Of a stretch of DNA of 64,000 nucleotides, positions 61,721 through 64,000 are shown piece by piece. Below the pieces are notes generated by a model that searched no databases, had not been told where the DNA came from, and worked only from the letters and a program-made list of their open reading frames with translations. Where the stretch lies: contig CM038221.1 of assembly GCA_021442155.1 (NCBI GenBank), positions 42,727,648 to 42,791,647 of the forward strand. Direction: 5' to 3'. This stretch comes from Cymbidium sinense (lineage: Eukaryota; Streptophyta; Magnoliopsida; Asparagales; Orchidaceae). Each line of letters begins with the position of its first letter. Within the stretch, counting starts at the first letter, position 1. A program made the position numbers and the translations under genes.

Positions 61721-62786
61721 AAATTATGCGATCCTTTAAAGTGGCACTGCCATACTCAAGTTACTGAGCATCAGTCCTGAGCTATCCTTTTAAAAAAACT
61801 GTTCATTGGTTGGAAGGTTTGTTGAATTGGCTGAAACATATATTGGTAATGCCACTGATTCCTCGTGTAGTAAAAACAGTTTGTATAGAGTGTATTTGAG
61901 GTGTCATGTCTGATTGTAATGGAAGCAAATCATTTTATTTCAATTTTATCTTCTGTTTCAGACCAGAAACAGTAAGTTTTGATATGATTTTAAGACCGTC
62001 GTGTGTTTAGGAATGTACAGGCCAATTTAATTGGTCGCTTGTGTGTGCTCATTTTTTATCATTTCACTTGAGGATAATTTTATACTATAAATTTTTAGTG
62101 ATCCAACTGCTACAGTGGGCTCACTACTATCTTCAATTTGATTGAAGGTTTTTGATGATCTTCAAGGATTTGTCATTCAAGTTAATTACTATCTACTGTG
62201 TTAAATTAATTAAATTTAAATTCAAATTGTACTTTTTTAATTGAAGTTTTCCAGTTTTTTTTTTCCTGAAATGCCGTTTGAAGAGTACAATAGCTGATTT
62301 TGACGTTTGTTGATTTATAAAGCTCCTTTACGAACTAAAATTTATTTTCTATTTTATGAAAAGTGGAGAAAACATGTATAGCTTTTTATAATAGAACAAA
62401 ACCTCAAGCCGGATAAATATGGTGAATTTGTATGCTAGTTCTGCTACAAGTGTAAATATCTTAATTTAATGGCAGAGTTTAAATTTTTGAATAAAAACTG
62501 TTGAATTTAAGATTTCATATATACATTGTGTTAAATATAATGATTAAATTCATTCAAATGCCAAAAATAAAAATAAAAATTATACTAAAAGTCTAACTTT
62601 TATACAATCTTCAGGCCAGTTTAAACATCAACAATTGTGCTAGAATGTAAATTAATGATTACGAGCTAGCAGCAATGATGCTTTTCTATTGACAAGGCAA
62701 TGAAATAAGATGCTGTTTTATCAGGGCGTTTGAATTTGTTGTGATAGGATATCCTCTTACAATATCCTCTCCGTTTCAATAATGCA
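61721..62786. other. Intergenic space between two convergent genes
   Basis: About 1.1 kb of AT-rich DNA between the candidate poly(A) signal of the TBCCD1-like gene and the stop codon of the minus-strand gene. It should contain both 3' untranslated regions. No other gene was recognised. Confidence 0.6.
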
Positions 62787-62918
62787 TCAGAAACTTTTCA
62801 CACGAATATGAGCTCCACCCTTGCAGCTTGATTCGAGCATGGCTTCCAAAACGGCAACATCTCTAACACCCTCTAAATATGAACTACGAGGTTCAGCTTC
62901 GTGCCTGGTGGTTGGTTG
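62787..62918 (-). CDS. Last exon of a probable Gfo/Idh/MocA-family oxidoreductase (partial gene)
   Basis: On the minus strand an AG acceptor at 62,920-62,919 (TATTGTACAG) is followed by an in-frame 43-codon exon ending in TGA (62,789-62,787). It reads QPTTRHEAEPRSSYLEGVRD, then VAVLEAMLESS and a C-terminus ending VKSF. The order YLEGxRDVAVLEAMLES followed by a short basic-hydrophobic tail ending in F is the C-terminus I associate with plant NAD(P)-binding oxidoreductases of the Gfo/Idh/MocA type. The identification rests on this short stretch only. Upstream exons were not found up to the window edge and probably lie beyond it. The gene converges tail-to-tail with the TBCCD1-like gene, with 1.3 kb between the stop codons. 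Confidence 0.6.
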   Translation of the reverse strand, partial: QPTTRHEAEPRSSYLEGVRDVAVLEAMLESSCKGGAHIRVKSF

Positions 62919-64000
62919 CTGTACAATAACAATAATAATAATAGGTCATAAGAATAGTAAAAGAAAGAATTAAAATCGGTTATTCATAAAGGGGGTCCAT
63001 CTTCAGAAAGCTGATCTGATCTTACAGTCTTACTAAGATCTTGTCTATTAATAATATCGTTCATCATATTCTTAAGCAGGAGTGTAAATGTATTATACAA
63101 GATAAATGCAAGGGCAACAAAAATATATAATCAAATTATTATTTTTTTAGCTCAAGTACGATTGTATCTGACTAATTAAATAAATGAGCTTACAAAAACT
63201 AAAACTAATTGTTGAGTCAAATGCAATCAAACATGAACAATAAGCTTCTTCATATCCTTATTTTATGCCATGTGTAAGACTTTCTTAATGGTTGCATTTC
63301 ATGCATCAGTTGTACTTTTTTTTTTTTTTTTACTCTACATATGATACACTACTACTAAAAAATGCATATTTTTCTCAAATGTACAGACGAAAATCTTCTT
63401 GTAGAAAATGAATTAAAAATATGCATGATATTTAACAGTACTAATTAATATTTTCATTGTAAGGGTCTTAATGTACGATCATTGACCGTACATCCGTGTA
63501 CATGTGCTTGCCGTACAAATTGTTATTCAAAATCCTTGCATGAAAAGTAGACGCATGGTATTGGGGAGAGATATTATCAGTGGCGTTAACTTGATATTTG
63601 AATGAATAGGCTTAATAAGGAGCTGTTTACACTGCCTATGGTGACCGTTATACTAGTTAGAGATTATACGAGAGATAACAAATAAGAGAATTTGGAAGAA
63701 GATTAGTCAAGGAATTCCCTAGAATTTCTTGGGTGTAAAATTTCATTTAATGTAGAAAATAAAAGCCTTATTCTCTTGCATGATAACATAATTTGAATGG
63801 TATGAAGATGCCTAAAAAATTTTTATGTGATGTGCAAGTGAAGCTCTACCCATGATTCTAAATGAAACAATGCCTATGATATTACATGATTCGAATGGCA
63901 CATGATAAATTGATATGCTTATGTTAAATGATTTGCGCATTGCTTGAGATATCTTACAAAAAATATATCACCCTTGCATTTAATGCCGTCGTAGATCCTT
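62919..64000 (-). other. Presumed intron of the convergent oxidoreductase gene
   Basis: AT-rich sequence with a short AAT microsatellite (about 62,927-62,942) next to the acceptor site. No further exon was recognised on the minus strand before the end of the window. Confidence 0.45.

Overview
The window looks like nuclear DNA from a flowering plant, probably a monocot. It is AT-rich, has a GC-rich first coding exon, carries introns of up to 12.5 kb filled with transposons, and contains RTE-type LINEs ending in TTG repeats. A palm or a relative with similarly long introns would fit, but that is inference; no organism-specific marker was identified.

Layout. (1) Positions 1-17,400 hold one noncoding repeat family. 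Its centrepiece is a very large inverted repeat: a right arm at about 10,280-16,172 and a left arm running from 9,280 down to 4,752 and continuing at 1,550 down to about 305. The left arm appears to be split by a 3.2-kb insertion of a related, shorter element (about 1,551-4,751) flanked by a repeated AAACCT. (2) 17,400-19,040 contains a broken retrotransposon gag-like ('putative plant transposon protein') domain on the minus strand and a 180-bp tandem repeat made of three roughly 60-bp subunits. (3) 19,040-24,290 is AT-rich intergenic DNA without recognisable genes. (4) 24,594-61,447 is one complete plus-strand gene with nine coding exons. They join in frame to a 576-residue TBCC-domain protein of the TBCCD1 type (tubulin-binding cofactor C domain-containing). 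About 95% of the gene is intron. (5) 62,787-62,918 is the last coding exon of a convergent minus-strand gene, probably a Gfo/Idh/MocA-type oxidoreductase; the rest lies beyond the window.

The introns are a record of transposition. Intron 3 has a 5'-truncated RTE LINE. Intron 5 has a decayed Copia element, a short element with terminal inverted repeats and a 10-bp target duplication, a 4.87-kb hAT element in antisense with an 8-bp target duplication and an internal tandem duplication, and a 580-bp antisense RTE fragment with a perfect 15-bp target duplication. Intron 8 has three RTE copies in head-to-tail order plus a long TA microsatellite. All mobile-element reading frames seen are broken by stops or frameshifts, while the host exons are clean.

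No operon-like or obviously new coding system was found. The most unusual structure is the roughly 12.7-kb foldback-like element in the first 16 kb.
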